DNA of 45,961 nucleotides from Pedobacter kyonggii (GTDB taxonomy: Bacteria > Bacteroidota > Bacteroidia > Sphingobacteriales > Sphingobacteriaceae), in contig NZ_SIXF01000038.1 in NCBI RefSeq assembly GCF_004310665.1, positions 1-45,961 of the forward strand, given 5' to 3'. The position numbers and the translations under genes were made by a program. Positions 1-8,542 of the stretch are shown here, in pieces; position 1 is the stretch's first letter, and every line of letters begins with the position of its first letter. The notes beneath the pieces are model-generated. The model had not been told where the DNA came from and made no database searches. It saw nothing but the letters and a program-made list of their open reading frames with translations.

Positions 1-208
1 CGCTTTCATAAGCACATTCATAACGGGCTTCTGGATAATTGGTTGAAAGAAAATTCCAAAGTCCATCCACTGACGGGGGAGACTGGACGAAGCTTTTGAG
101 ATACTGTTTCCCTAGATAGAGTGAAACAGTCCAGCTTTTAAGGTGAACATCGATGCCACAGCTTATCGTATGACCGCTAAAATCTAATTTTTCTGCTAAA
201 TTTGTCAT
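1..208 (-). CDS. IS110-family transposase, N-terminal fragment
   Basis: Reading leftwards from an ATG at 206-208, the frame is open for 69 codons to the window edge. It begins MTNLAEKLDF and carries CGIDVHLKSW, where the Asp is the first catalytic acid of the DEDD (RuvC-like) transposase domain. It ends with YECAYES, the position of the family's conserved Glu. IS110 enzymes are DEDD recombinases, and recent work showed that they are guided by an RNA made from the element's own non-coding end. The C-terminal serine domain lies outside the window. The start is well fixed because the upstream stem-loop ends on the A of this ATG. Whether the full element is intact cannot be seen. Confidence 0.88.
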   Translation of the reverse strand, partial: MTNLAEKLDFSGHTISCGIDVHLKSWTVSLYLGKQYLKSFVQSPPSVDGLWNFLSTNYPEARYECAYES

Positions 209-277
209 GATCTTAGTTCTATTGTTTATTTAAATTTAACAATTGTGGCTTGCTAAAGACCACTTGAACTAAGATCA
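208..277 (-). ncRNA. three-way-junction RNA fold upstream of IS110 transposase (putative)
   Basis: A 12-bp perfect stem pairs 208-219 with 266-277 (TGATCTTAGTTC and its complement). Inside are two further hairpins: 221-226 with 238-243 (ATTGTT/AACAAT) and 245-263 (GTGG plus AAG/CTT pairs around a four-base loop, one bulge). Almost every base from 208 to 277 is used. On the transposase strand the outer stem ends on the A of the start codon, so it could mask initiation. It could also be part of a guide (bridge/seek) RNA, which IS110 elements encode in their non-coding ends. The fold is seen directly; the function is inference. Confidence 0.5.
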
Positions 278-296
278 CTTTTATTACATAGATACT

Positions 297-386
297 GATC
301 GGAACGAACATCCCGATTCTTATCGGGATAAAGTGGAGAGCAAGACCAACCCCCAACCTATAAAAACAGGAACCTGCTTTCCAAAT
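297..386 (+). repeat. dispersed intergenic repeat, copy 1
   Basis: This repeat starts GATCGGAACGAAC and ends CCTGCTTTCCAAAT. It is closely matched by 1174-1257 in the same orientation. It contains a hairpin, ATCCCGAT-TCTT-ATCGGGAT, which the second copy replaces with an unrelated stretch. The GGAGAGCA and TGCTTTCC segments can pair, so the unit could fold. The two copies flank phnA. A more diverged relative lies at about 27594-27655. Confidence 0.75.
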
Positions 387-504
387 GATCAGCAAACAGG
401 CTCTCTCTAATGCCGCCGAAATGACAATCTATATTTACTTCTCCCCTTTTACAATCATCTATTCCGATTAGTTTTATTACTTTCGCCAAAAATCCAGTAT
501 CAAT

Positions 505-1083
505 ATGTCTTTAGTACAAGAATTACAGACCCGTTCGGGCAATAAATGCGAATTATGCACCGCTGAAACCAATTTATCGGTATATGAAGTGCCGCCAACC
601 AGCAATGCCAATAGCGATAACAGTATTTTAGTTTGTAAAACCTGCTTAGATCAGATTGAAAAAACGGAACAGCTTGCACCAAACCATTGGAAAATATTAA
701 CAGAAACCATGTGGTCGGAATTTGCCCCGGTACAGGTTGTTGCCTGGAGAATGTTGAGCAGATTAAGAAATGAAGGCTGGGCAGCAGATAGTCTGGATAT
801 TTTATACCTTGAAGACGAAACTTTGGAATGGGCTAAAAAAACCGGCGACCACGAGCAAGACGGAACTGTAGAATTTCATCAGGACAGCAATGGTACGCGT
901 TTATTTGAAGGCGATACCGTGGTTTTGATTAAAACTTTAGATGTTAAAGGCTCAACTTTGAGCGCTAAATTGGGTACCGTAGTTAAAAATATCCGATTAG
1001 TTCATGATAATATCGAACAAATTGAAGGTAAGGTTGAAGGACAAACTATTGTAATCTTAACCAAATACCTCCGCAAAGGATAA
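505..1083 (+). CDS. yjdM: PhnA/YjdM-family zinc-ribbon protein
   Basis: A 192-residue protein of the PhnA (YjdM) family. The N-terminal zinc ribbon is visible as two CxxC pairs, C15/C18 and C44/C47. The C-terminal third (FEGDTVVLIKTLDVKG onward) is the small beta-barrel PhnA domain ending in TKYLRKG. The E. coli member sits beside the phosphonate genes and gave the family its name, but it does not itself hydrolyse phosphonoacetate, and its role remains unclear. No phosphonate genes are near here. This copy is longer than E. coli YjdM because of a linker between ribbon and barrel. The gene is bracketed by two direct copies of a dispersed repeat and is probably monocistronic. Confidence 0.85.
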   Translation: MSLVQELQTRSGNKCELCTAETNLSVYEVPPTSNANSDNSILVCKTCLDQIEKTEQLAPNHWKILTETMWSEFAPVQVVAWRMLSRLRNEGWAADSLDILYLEDETLEWAKKTGDHEQDGTVEFHQDSNGTRLFEGDTVVLIKTLDVKGSTLSAKLGTVVKNIRLVHDNIEQIEGKVEGQTIVILTKYLRKG

Positions 1084-1450
1084 AGCGTTATTTGATTATT
1101 TACTCCTGCCTTATTAGTCCACTCGCTATCAAACCTTAAATAACAGTGCGGTCCTTCCCAACTAAACCTAAGGGATCGGAACGAACACGAGTGCAACGAG
1201 TAAAGTGGAGAGCAGGGCCAACCCTAACCTATAAAAACAGGAACCTGCTTTCCAAATCTTAAAACTTAAAGATATTATTAGCACCTGTTTTCCAGATCAT
1301 TACCAAAATAGAATCACTCACTTTCTATTCAAAACAATTTGTCGGCATTTTTTGTAGTTAGGCTAAGCGTTTCCTTACAGTAAAAATATTTTCAATACCG
1401 TTTAATTCTCGATTTAAAATTACATTTTTGCAAAAATTATTTAAAAGTAA
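1084..1450. other. intergenic gap containing repeat copy 2
   Basis: This 367-base gap separates phnA from the arginine-decarboxylase-like gene. Its centre (1174-1257) is the second copy of the repeat seen at 297-386. The last 60 bases are very AT-rich, and TACATTTTTGC at about 1422-1432 resembles a Bacteroidota -7 element for the downstream gene, with imperfect spacing. No reading frame here looks genuine. Confidence 0.6.
1174..1257 (+). repeat. dispersed intergenic repeat, copy 2
   Basis: Second direct copy of the 297-386 unit. It shares GATCGGAACGAAC at the left, then AAAGTGGAGAGCA, then CCTATAAAAACAGGAACC and CTGCTTTCCAAAT. GGAGAGCAGG can pair with CCTGCTTTCC, apart from one G-T pair, which gives a long hairpin. 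The internal insert differs from copy 1 (an ACGAGTGCAACGAG segment in place of the CCCGAT hairpin). Confidence 0.75.
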
Positions 1451-2839
1451 ATGCAGAGTTACTCAGAATTTCTTGATCTAAGTGTTGGTTTCCCTCAAGA
1501 GGGTTTCGATGTTATAGATGATGAGTTGTATTTTCAGGATTTAAACCTGATGGAAATGATCGAAACTTACGGTACTCCCCTACGTTTCACGTACTTACCA
1601 ATGGTTAGCAAGAAGATTCAGCAGGCGAAGATCCTTTTCCAAACCGCTATTTTAAAGAACAATTATCGTGGTGATTATAAATATTGCTACTGTACAAAAA
1701 GTTCGCATTTTAGGCATATTGTAGAAGAAGCTTTAAAAAATAACATCCACCTGGAAACTTCTTCGGCTTTTGATATGCCGATGGTTGATGCGCTGGAGAA
1801 AAAAGGTGTGTTAACGAAAGATACCACCATCATATGTAACGGTTTTAAAACCTACCAGTACAAACAATATATCATTGATATGTTGCATGATGGTTATACC
1901 AATATTATCCCTGTTTTAGATAATAAAGAAGAGTTTAACCTTTTTGATGATGAGGTTGATATTGATACCCCTTGTAACTTAGGTATCCGTATTGCTGCTG
2001 AAGAGCAGCCAGATTCGCAGTTCTATACATCGCGTTTAGGTGTGCGTATGGAAGACATTATTGATTTCTACAATAATAAAATCGTTCACAATCCTAATTT
2101 CAGGGTTAAATTATTGCACTTTTTCATTAACTCGGGTATTACCGATTCACCATACTATTGGAATGAGTTAGAGAAATACGTAACACTTTATTGCAAATTC
2201 AAAAAAATCAATCCGGATTTAGATACCCTCGATATTGGTGGTGGTATGCCATTTAAAGATTCGTTGGTTTTCGATTTCGATTACGAATACATGGTAAACG
2301 AAATTGTGAAAAGGATTAAAGAAATCTGCGCTATCCACGATGTAATGGAACCAGATATTATTACAGAATTTGGTAAATATACGGTTGCAGAGGCTTCTGG
2401 TATACTTTATAAAGTACTGGGCCGTAAACAACAGAATGATCGTGAGCGTTGGTTAATGCTGGATGGTTCTTTTATTACCAACTTACCTGATGTTTGGGCA
2501 TTAAATCAAAAATACATTTTATTGCCAATTAACAATTGGGACGCTGAATATGAACGGGTTAACTTAGGTGGTATTACCTGCGATGGACAGGATTATTACA
2601 ACCAGGAGGCGCACATGAACAGTGTATTTATGCCGAAAACACGTAAGGTGCAGTATTTAGGTTTCTTCCATACTGGTGCTTACCAGGAAGTATTGAGCGG
2701 TTATGGTGGTATCCACCACTGTTTATTGCCAAGCCCAAAACATGTTTTGATCCGCAGAAACCGTGATGAAAGCTTTAATTTTGAGGTTTTCGGAGAAGAA
2801 CAAAATAGCAAGCAGGTATTGAAGATTCTGGGTTATTAA
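1451..2839 (+). CDS. speA: arginine decarboxylase-like PLP enzyme (short SpeA type)
   Basis: A 462-residue fold-III PLP-dependent decarboxylase of the Orn/Lys/Arg group 2 family, most like biosynthetic arginine decarboxylase, which makes agmatine for polyamine synthesis. K83 in YCTKSSHF fits the PLP-lysine site. DIGGG (261-265) is the phosphate-binding glycine loop, E306 in TEFGKY matches the EPGR-type motif, and C377-D378 in TCDGQDYY matches the CDSxD substrate motif. GAYQEVLSG also resembles SpeA. The protein is much shorter than E. coli SpeA (about 650 residues). Short forms are usual in Bacteroidota. Substrate specificity (arginine or another basic amino acid) cannot be read from sequence alone. 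A strong terminator follows, so it is probably a single-gene unit. Confidence 0.8.
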   Translation: MQSYSEFLDLSVGFPQEGFDVIDDELYFQDLNLMEMIETYGTPLRFTYLPMVSKKIQQAKILFQTAILKNNYRGDYKYCYCTKSSHFRHIVEEALKNNIHLETSSAFDMPMVDALEKKGVLTKDTTIICNGFKTYQYKQYIIDMLHDGYTNIIPVLDNKEEFNLFDDEVDIDTPCNLGIRIAAEEQPDSQFYTSRLGVRMEDIIDFYNNKIVHNPNFRVKLLHFFINSGITDSPYYWNELEKYVTLYCKFKKINPDLDTLDIGGGMPFKDSLVFDFDYEYMVNEIVKRIKEICAIHDVMEPDIITEFGKYTVAEASGILYKVLGRKQQNDRERWLMLDGSFITNLPDVWALNQKYILLPINNWDAEYERVNLGGITCDGQDYYNQEAHMNSVFMPKTRKVQYLGFFHTGAYQEVLSGYGGIHHCLLPSPKHVLIRRNRDESFNFEVFGEEQNSKQVLKILGY

Positions 2840-2926
2840 TTCAGTTTGTAGTTTGGAGAGACGAAAAACATAAACTTTCCACAATAAGCCAAAGCAAAGA
2901 ACAAGTTTCTTATTTTTACAACATAT

Positions 2927-2961
2927 AAATACCTTAGTTGAATAAGCTAAGGTATTTTTTT
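2927..2961 (+). terminator. rho-independent terminator after speA-like gene
   Basis: A perfect 11-bp stem (AAATACCTTAG, 2927-2937, with CTAAGGTATTT, 2947-2957) has a 9-base loop and runs directly into a T-tract ending at 2961. It lies about 90 bases after the decarboxylase stop. Confidence 0.88.
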
Positions 2962-2999
2962 GCCTTAAACCTTTTACCTTACACCTAAAACCTTTAAAA

Positions 3000-3896
3000 A
3001 TGAAATTCGGCCAAGTAGAAGACCCAACCATTATAGATTATGCCCTTCCTGCTGATGCTCCTGAAACAGCAGCAATTTTAGCAGCAAATAAACCTAAACA
3101 ATCTTTCCAGGCCTATGTGGGCTGCGCCAAATGGAACAAGGCAGATTTAAAGGGCTTTTATCCAAAAGGAACTAAGGATGAATTGACTTACTATGCTACT
3201 CAATTTAATTCTATTGAGCTTAATGCCACATTTTATGGTATGCCAAGCCGTGAACAAGTAATCACCTGGACACAAAAAACACCTGCAGATTTTAAGTTTT
3301 TCCCAAAACTGACCAATACCATCAGTCACTTTAAAAGATTGATCAACGTTAAAGAACCTGTAGAACAGTATTGTGATGCCATCAGTAATTTTGAAGATAA
3401 ATTAGGAATGGCTTTTCTTCAATTGCACGATAACTTTAAGCCTAAAGATTTTGAAAGGCTAAAAATCGTAATCAACGAATTCCCAAAAGTAATTCCTTTG
3501 GGTGTTGAAGTGAGAAATGAAGAATGGTTTTCAAATCCAGCCATAACCAACGAATTTGCACAATTATTTCAGGAAAATGGTGTAGCCAATATTATTGTTG
3601 ATACTGCAGGGAGAAGAGACATGCTGCATATGCGTTTAACTTCGCCTACGGCCTTTGTGCGTTTTGTTGGCGCAAACGATGATGACATAGATAAAAAACG
3701 CTTAGACGATTGGATTAAAAGAATTGTAAGTTGGAAAGAACAGGGCTTGCAAAACTTATATTTCTTTGTCCATCAAAATATTGAGCTATCTTCCCCATTA
3801 TTTTCAGCTTATTTTACAGATAAACTGAATAAAGCTGTAGGAACTGTTTTAAAAATCCCGGTAATGGCCAATCAGGCTTCGCCAAGTTTGTTTTAG
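3000..3896 (+). CDS. DUF72 (YecE-like) protein
   Basis: A 298-residue DUF72 protein, a TIM-barrel-like family of unknown function related to E. coli YecE. Diagnostic segments are YVGCAKWNKADLKGFYP, the FNSIELNATFYGMPS strand, FKFFPKLTNTISH and LGVEVRNEEWF. No catalytic activity is established for the family, though conserved polar residues at the barrel mouth suggest an enzyme. The ATG at 3000 follows an A/C-rich run of CCTTAAA-like words. Transcription from the upstream operon is blocked by the terminator at 2927-2961. It is convergent with the DUF1579 gene. Confidence 0.85.
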   Translation: MKFGQVEDPTIIDYALPADAPETAAILAANKPKQSFQAYVGCAKWNKADLKGFYPKGTKDELTYYATQFNSIELNATFYGMPSREQVITWTQKTPADFKFFPKLTNTISHFKRLINVKEPVEQYCDAISNFEDKLGMAFLQLHDNFKPKDFERLKIVINEFPKVIPLGVEVRNEEWFSNPAITNEFAQLFQENGVANIIVDTAGRRDMLHMRLTSPTAFVRFVGANDDDIDKKRLDDWIKRIVSWKEQGLQNLYFFVHQNIELSSPLFSAYFTDKLNKAVGTVLKIPVMANQASPSLF

Positions 3897-3907
3897 TTTT
3901 TTTGGTA

Positions 3908-3936
3908 CTTCATTCCCAATCAAGTTGGGAATGAAG
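3908..3936. terminator. hairpin between convergent genes, terminator-like
   Basis: A perfect 12-bp stem (CTTCATTCCCAA with TTGGGAATGAAG) has a 5-base loop, TCAAG. It sits exactly between the stops of the DUF72 and DUF1579 genes. No T-run directly follows the stem on either strand, so intrinsic termination is uncertain; a bidirectional 3'-end hairpin is the likeliest role. Confidence 0.5.
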
Positions 3937-3948
3937 GCCCTTCTAAAT

Positions 3949-4446
3949 TTATTTTCTGCTATAAACCGTTTCGGTAGCTTTAGCTTCTTCCCCTTCTGGC
4001 GAAATATTATAAGCTGTTAATACGATTTCATTTTCGTTAATTATTTCAAGCGCTGTTCTCCAGCCCCAAAGCTGTTCACCATATTCTGGGCTACCATATT
4101 CGCCAAAAACAGAAAAACCATCTGCGGTAGCCTCACCACTCGAAAGCATAATCTGCGTACCCATGTGGAAACTGTCTACCCAACTTGTTGTAAATCTTTG
4201 GTAAGGAATATCGAAACCGACAATCATTTTGCCTTCAAAAGCTTTTCCTTCCAAACTTCCCTGGTAATCAAGAGAAATAAAACGGTTACCCAAAATTGAA
4301 GTAATTTTTGCTTCAGCTGGAGATTCATCTGCCAGCACATCCTTTTCGAACCAGGTTTTGGTTAACCCATTCCAGGTGCCAATTAAACTTTGAAGCTTTT
4401 GGTGAGCACCATCTGATAAAGATTGCTCAAATTTACTTTTTGCCAT
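3949..4446 (-). CDS. DUF1579 family protein
   Basis: A 165-residue cytoplasmic protein without a signal peptide. It matches the DUF1579 pattern: H-x-x-L-x-x-L-x-G-x-W near the start (HQKLQSLIGTWNG), ILGNRFISLDYQGSLEGKAFEG in the first half, IVGFDIPYQRFTTSWVDSFHMG in the middle and a final beta strand ending TETVYSRK. The family is a small lipocalin-like beta barrel with no known function. The ATG at 4446 is the only reasonable start. It is divergent from the exonuclease gene, with a gap of about 100 AT-rich bases. Confidence 0.75.
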   Translation of the reverse strand: MAKSKFEQSLSDGAHQKLQSLIGTWNGLTKTWFEKDVLADESPAEAKITSILGNRFISLDYQGSLEGKAFEGKMIVGFDIPYQRFTTSWVDSFHMGTQIMLSSGEATADGFSVFGEYGSPEYGEQLWGWRTALEIINENEIVLTAYNISPEGEEAKATETVYSRK

Positions 4447-4543
4447 AATCCAAACTTATAAAATTTAAGTAGTAATGTTTAATTGTTTGCATAGAAGATT
4501 TTGAATTGAAAATTGTAAATTGTTAACTGAAAACTATCTATAT

Positions 4544-5257
4544 ATGTTAAAGACGTTAGATCTCAATCAGGTAATGGTTATCGATATAGAAACTGTACCT
4601 CAATATCCATCTTTTCAAGATGTACCCCCGCATTTTCAGGAACTTTGGGAGCAGAAAACACATTATCAAAGAAGTCCAGACCAAAATGCTGAAGAATTTT
4701 ATGAAAAAGCAGGCATTATGGCCGAATTCGGTAAGATTATCTGCATCAGCATGGGGATTTTCAGTGCTCAGGACAAATCCGCCTCATTGCGTATCAAATC
4801 TATTTTTGGTCATGATGAAAAAGAAATGCTGCTACAGTTTTCTGCTTTATTGAGTAAACAAATGCCCACTTTAATGTTCTGTGCGCACAATGGAAAAGAA
4901 TTCGATTTCCCATATTTATGCCGACGTTTATTGGTTAATGGCATAGAAATTCCGGTTCAATTGCAGCTTTCGGGTAAAAAACCTTGGGAAGTAAACCATA
5001 TCGATACGATGGAACTCTGGAAATTCGGCGATTACAAACATTTTACTTCGTTAAACCTGCTGGCTGCTATTTTAGATATTCCAACACCTAAAGATGACAT
5101 CAACGGAGCGCAGGTAAGACAAGTTTATTATGAAGAAAAAAATCTCGATAGAATTGTTACCTACTGCCAGAAAGATGTAATTACTACTGCCCAGGTATTG
5201 TTAAAATTTAAAGGAATGGATATAATTCCGGCAGAAAACATTACAATTGTAACCTAA
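4544..5257 (+). CDS. predicted 3'-5' exonuclease, PolB-exonuclease-like
   Basis: A DEDDy exonuclease of 237 residues related to the proofreading domain of family-B DNA polymerases (PF10108 type). All catalytic acids are visible: D14 and E16 in VIDIETVP (Exo I), D121 in AHNGKEFDFPYL (Exo II), and Y207xxxD211 in YCQKD (Exo III). It has no polymerase domain. An in-frame TTG at 4520 would add eight residues, but the ATG at 4544 starts just before the first conserved strand and is preferred. The stop is followed directly by the next gene's ATG, so it leads a tightly packed cluster. Nucleic-acid substrate and partner are unknown. Confidence 0.82.
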   Translation: MLKTLDLNQVMVIDIETVPQYPSFQDVPPHFQELWEQKTHYQRSPDQNAEEFYEKAGIMAEFGKIICISMGIFSAQDKSASLRIKSIFGHDEKEMLLQFSALLSKQMPTLMFCAHNGKEFDFPYLCRRLLVNGIEIPVQLQLSGKKPWEVNHIDTMELWKFGDYKHFTSLNLLAAILDIPTPKDDINGAQVRQVYYEEKNLDRIVTYCQKDVITTAQVLLKFKGMDIIPAENITIVT

Positions 5258-5521
5258 ATGATGGTCGAAGTAAAACTGGAAATCCCAAAATATAATGATG
5301 AGGCAGGGTTGCAATCTAGCTGGTTAGATGGGTTTATTCTTAAAACAGATATTATTGAAAATCAAATCCAAATTCATGCGAATAAAGCAGGACTCATTTC
5401 CCTTGCAAAACAGCTGCTTTCCTTAGCACAGGATGAAACGCCAATTGGCTCTCACTACCATTTAGATGATTACAATAGCCTGGAAACAGGTTCAAATGAG
5501 CTTATTATTTCAAAAATTTGA
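5258..5521 (+). CDS. Imm32-like small protein
   Basis: An 87-residue acidic protein. The second half (AGLISLAKQLLSLAQ, then GSHYHLDDYNSLETGSNELIISKI) resembles the Imm32 immunity-protein family, whose members share a helix with LISLA, a conserved H-x-H-x-D and a final LII strand. Imm32 proteins are predicted antidotes to polymorphic toxins, but many family members are solitary and no toxin gene is near. Start 5258 directly abuts the exonuclease stop (a second ATG is at 5261). Its TGA overlaps the ATG of the ABC gene by one base, so all three are probably co-translated. Family assignment is by recognition, not by search. Confidence 0.6.
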   Translation: MMVEVKLEIPKYNDEAGLQSSWLDGFILKTDIIENQIQIHANKAGLISLAKQLLSLAQDETPIGSHYHLDDYNSLETGSNELIISKI

Positions 5522-7227
5522 TGCTAAACGTAGAGAACCTAAATATCGATTTCTATAACCAGGATAAAAAAACCTGGTTTAAAGCTGTAAAACAGATCAG
5601 TTTTAATGTAAAAAAAGGAACTGTTTTAGGCATTGTTGGCGAATCTGGTTCTGGAAAATCGGTTACTTCCTTCTCCATTATGCGCTTGCATGATGAACGT
5701 GCGGCAAAAATTACCGGAGAAATAGATTTTGAAGACATTGGCCTGCTCAATCTCAGCTCGAACGAAATCCGCCAGATCAGGGGAAACCAGATCTCAATGA
5801 TTTTCCAGGAACCCATGACTTCGCTCAACCCCGTTTTTACCTGCGGATACCAAGTGGCAGAAGCCATTATGCTGCACCGAAAAGTAGATAAAGCGGAAGC
5901 AAAAAAACATACCATTGCACTGTTTAATGAAGTGCAATTACCACGACCAGAAAAAATATTTTATAGCTACCCACACCAAATATCAGGCGGGCAAAAGCAA
6001 AGGGTAATGATTGCCATGGCTTTAAGCTGCGATCCGAAATTATTAATAGCCGATGAACCTACTACGGCATTGGATGTAACCGTTCAAAAAACAATTTTAC
6101 AGCTTCTGTTAAAACTGAAACAGGAACGGAATATGGCGATGATCTTTATCTCGCATGATTTAGGCGTAGTAAATGAAATTGCCGATGATTTGGCAGTAAT
6201 GTACAAAGGCGAAATTGTAGAGCAAGGCTCTGCAAAATCTATTTTCGAAAACCCACAACATCCATACACCAAAGGTTTGCTCGCCTGTCGCCCCTCGCCT
6301 AGTCTACAATTAAAAAAATTACCAGTGGTGGCCGATTTCCTTACCGGAAAAATTGATGATGCTTCAGCACATTTACAGGCTTCAAACCGACTAACAACAG
6401 CCGAAATAACCGCACGGAGAGCGGAACTTTACGCCCAAAAGCCTTTACTTCAGATTAAAGACCTATGTACCTGGTATCCCATTCACAATGGCCTTTTTGG
6501 CAAAACGACTGATTATGTTAAAGCTGTTGAGCAGTTGAATTTTGAGGTTTTTCCTGGCGAAACCTTAGGTCTGGTTGGCGAATCGGGTTGTGGTAAAACC
6601 ACTCTCGGCCGTACCATTTTACGGTTGATACAGCCTACTTCTGGCGAGATCATTTTTAATGGCGAAAACATTACACGCATCGGTAAAACGGCCTTACGGA
6701 AGTTAAGGAAAGATATTCAGATTATTTTTCAGGATCCTTACGCTTCATTAAATCCAAAATTAAGTATCGGTCAATCGATTTTAGAGCCATTACACGTGCA
6801 TAAATTATACCGTAATGATAGCGAGCGTAAACAAAAAGTACTGGAATTGCTTGATAAAGTAGGCTTAAAAGAAGAGCATTTTAACCGATATCCGCATGAA
6901 TTTAGTGGCGGACAAAGGCAGCGTGTGGTTATTGCCAGGGCTTTGGCTTTACAACCTAAATTTATCATCTGTGATGAATCGGTATCTGCTTTAGATGTTT
7001 CCGTTCAGGCGCAGGTTTTAAACCTTATTAAAGATCTCCAACGCGAATTTGGACTCACTTATATCTTCATTTCTCACGATCTGGCCGTTGTAAAACATAT
7101 TTCAGACCGTATTTTAGTGATGAATAAAGGAAAAATTGAAGAAGAGGGCTTTCCAGAGCAAATATTTTATGCACCAAAAGCAGCTTATACCCAAAAACTG
7201 ATCGAGGCCATTCCAGGACACCAATAA
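5521..7227 (+). CDS. fused dual ABC ATPase, peptide-transporter type (DppD-DppF/YejF)
   Basis: A 568-residue tandem ABC ATPase like YejF/GsiA, which powers uptake of oligopeptides or glutathione-like solutes. Domain 1 has Walker A GESGSGKS (40-47), signature ISGGQ (154-158) and Walker B ending at D178. Domain 2 has Walker A GESGCGKT (353-360), signature FSGGQ (around 462) and Walker B around D485 (CDESVSALD). The QHPYTKGLL segment after domain 1 and YTQKLIEA at the end are the oligopeptide C-terminal motif. Both sites look intact. The ATG at 5521 overlaps the preceding TGA. No permease or binding protein is encoded nearby, so its membrane partners must lie elsewhere. Confidence 0.88.
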   Translation: MLNVENLNIDFYNQDKKTWFKAVKQISFNVKKGTVLGIVGESGSGKSVTSFSIMRLHDERAAKITGEIDFEDIGLLNLSSNEIRQIRGNQISMIFQEPMTSLNPVFTCGYQVAEAIMLHRKVDKAEAKKHTIALFNEVQLPRPEKIFYSYPHQISGGQKQRVMIAMALSCDPKLLIADEPTTALDVTVQKTILQLLLKLKQERNMAMIFISHDLGVVNEIADDLAVMYKGEIVEQGSAKSIFENPQHPYTKGLLACRPSPSLQLKKLPVVADFLTGKIDDASAHLQASNRLTTAEITARRAELYAQKPLLQIKDLCTWYPIHNGLFGKTTDYVKAVEQLNFEVFPGETLGLVGESGCGKTTLGRTILRLIQPTSGEIIFNGENITRIGKTALRKLRKDIQIIFQDPYASLNPKLSIGQSILEPLHVHKLYRNDSERKQKVLELLDKVGLKEEHFNRYPHEFSGGQRQRVVIARALALQPKFIICDESVSALDVSVQAQVLNLIKDLQREFGLTYIFISHDLAVVKHISDRILVMNKGKIEEEGFPEQIFYAPKAAYTQKLIEAIPGHQ

Positions 7228-7233
7228 TAGAAA

Positions 7234-8274
7234 ATGCTTAAATATCTTTCAATTGTTTTTACACTGATTTTTCTTTCTTTAAACGTTTATGCGCAAAAAG
7301 TAGAAATCATTCAGGCCACTACTATTTTTGAAAAGGCACCATTCGAGGCCTGTCACGCTTCAACTCTGGTTGATTTGGGTAAAGGAAAAATAATGGCGGC
7401 CTGGTTTGGTGGCAAACATGAAGGCAGTAAAGACGTAGTCATCTGGTCGTCAATAAAAACCGGAACGCAATGGAGTCAGCCAATCGAAATTGCAAATGGG
7501 ATAATAAACGATACCAGCCGATTTGCTTGCTGGAATCCTGTGCTTTTTAAAACAAAAAACGGCACTTTGTTTTTACATTATAAGGTCGGTGCAAATCCCA
7601 GAACCTGGTGGGCAGAATATAAAACATCCGTTAACAATGGAAAAACATGGTCTAAAGCACAGAAATTGCCTAAAGATTTTCTAGGGCCAATTAAAAACAA
7701 ACCTATCCAATTACCAAATGGAACAATTCTTTATCCCTCAAGTACAGAAAGTTTAGATGAAAAAACATGGGCCATCCACATTGAAAAATCAGATGGGGAA
7801 GGTAAAAACTGGAAAAAGATTAATATCAACTGTGATACTTTTGGTGTTATCCAACCTTCTATTTTAACCTATCCACACGGAAGACTGCAGTTATTATGCA
7901 GAAGCAGGCAGAATGTGATTGTAGAAAGCTGGTCGGAAAATAATAGCGAAACCTGGTCAAAACTTAAGGCTACACAGTTACCTAATCCAAACTCTGGTAG
8001 CGATGCCGTAACCTTAAAAGATGGTCGACAATTACTGGTTTACAATCCGTTAACAGCAGGCAAAAACTGGTGGGAAGGCAGGTCAGTATTAAAACTGGCC
8101 ATATCAACCGATGGCGAAAACTGGCAGGATATTTACACGCTAGAAAACCATGCTAAGGGCGAATACAGCTATCCGGCCATTATCCAGGATAAAAACGGCA
8201 ACATACATTTGAGCTATACTGTCGAGCGGAAGAAAATTACTTATGCGGAGATCAGGTTAGTCCATAGTCCGTAG
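7234..8274 (+). CDS. secreted sialidase-fold (BNR) protein
   Basis: A 346-residue protein with a signal peptide (MLKYLSIVFTLIFLSLNVYA, cleavage near AQ). The mature part is a sialidase-like six-bladed propeller of the BNR_2 type. Degenerate Asp-box motifs are visible (NNGKTWSK, NNSETWSK, TDGENWQD), and the first blade has TLVDLGKGKIMAAWFGG. Catalytic residues of true sialidases (Arg triad, Tyr/Glu pair) cannot be assigned confidently. In Bacteroidota this subfamily includes glycosidases and lyases acting on plant or algal sugars, so the substrate is open. It starts six bases after the ABC gene and probably ends that operon, although the combination makes no obvious pathway. Confidence 0.75.
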   Translation: MLKYLSIVFTLIFLSLNVYAQKVEIIQATTIFEKAPFEACHASTLVDLGKGKIMAAWFGGKHEGSKDVVIWSSIKTGTQWSQPIEIANGIINDTSRFACWNPVLFKTKNGTLFLHYKVGANPRTWWAEYKTSVNNGKTWSKAQKLPKDFLGPIKNKPIQLPNGTILYPSSTESLDEKTWAIHIEKSDGEGKNWKKININCDTFGVIQPSILTYPHGRLQLLCRSRQNVIVESWSENNSETWSKLKATQLPNPNSGSDAVTLKDGRQLLVYNPLTAGKNWWEGRSVLKLAISTDGENWQDIYTLENHAKGEYSYPAIIQDKNGNIHLSYTVERKKITYAEIRLVHSP

Positions 8275-8542
8275 AACGGAAAGGTATTCTGAAAGAAGTT
8301 TTAACCGTCTAATATTATTTATTTGGTTTATGGTTTATAGCCGATAGTCAAATAGCCATTCCCCATAACCTATCCACTCCATTGACCATTAACGATGAAC
8401 CCTAAGTTAGTTGGCAATTTGCTTTACCAACCAATGGCCGATGAACCAATGAACTATAAACCATCATCCATTTTACATATTATACCCTATATTTTTCATC
8501 CTGAGCATCTTTTCTGTATCTTCGGTAAATTCAGTTTAGCAT
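8275..8542. other. intergenic gap with degenerate word repeats
   Basis: This gap consists of loosely repeated phrases such as GACCATTAACGATGAACC, CCAATGGCCGATGAACC and AATGAACTATAAACC. TATCTTCG at about 8517-8524 resembles a -7 promoter element (TAnnTTTG, one mismatch) ahead of rnr. A 66-codon frame across the repeats (8395-8595) is judged spurious. Confidence 0.5.

Larger units (their letters stand above)
1..290 (-). mobile_element. IS110-family insertion sequence, partial (left edge)
   Basis: The window opens inside an insertion sequence: the 5' end of an IS110-type transposase runs off the left edge. The outer boundary is inferred to lie between the end of the RNA-like fold (277) and the start of a dispersed intergenic repeat at 297, so 290 is an estimate. 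IS110 elements usually lack classical terminal inverted repeats, and none is visible here. The short non-coding end (about 80 bases) is occupied almost entirely by a folded structure. Confidence 0.7.

Noticed and set aside
5258-5521. Toxin-immunity module
   Set aside because: The small protein resembles Imm32, but neither neighbour looks like a polymorphic toxin, so a toxin system is not supported.
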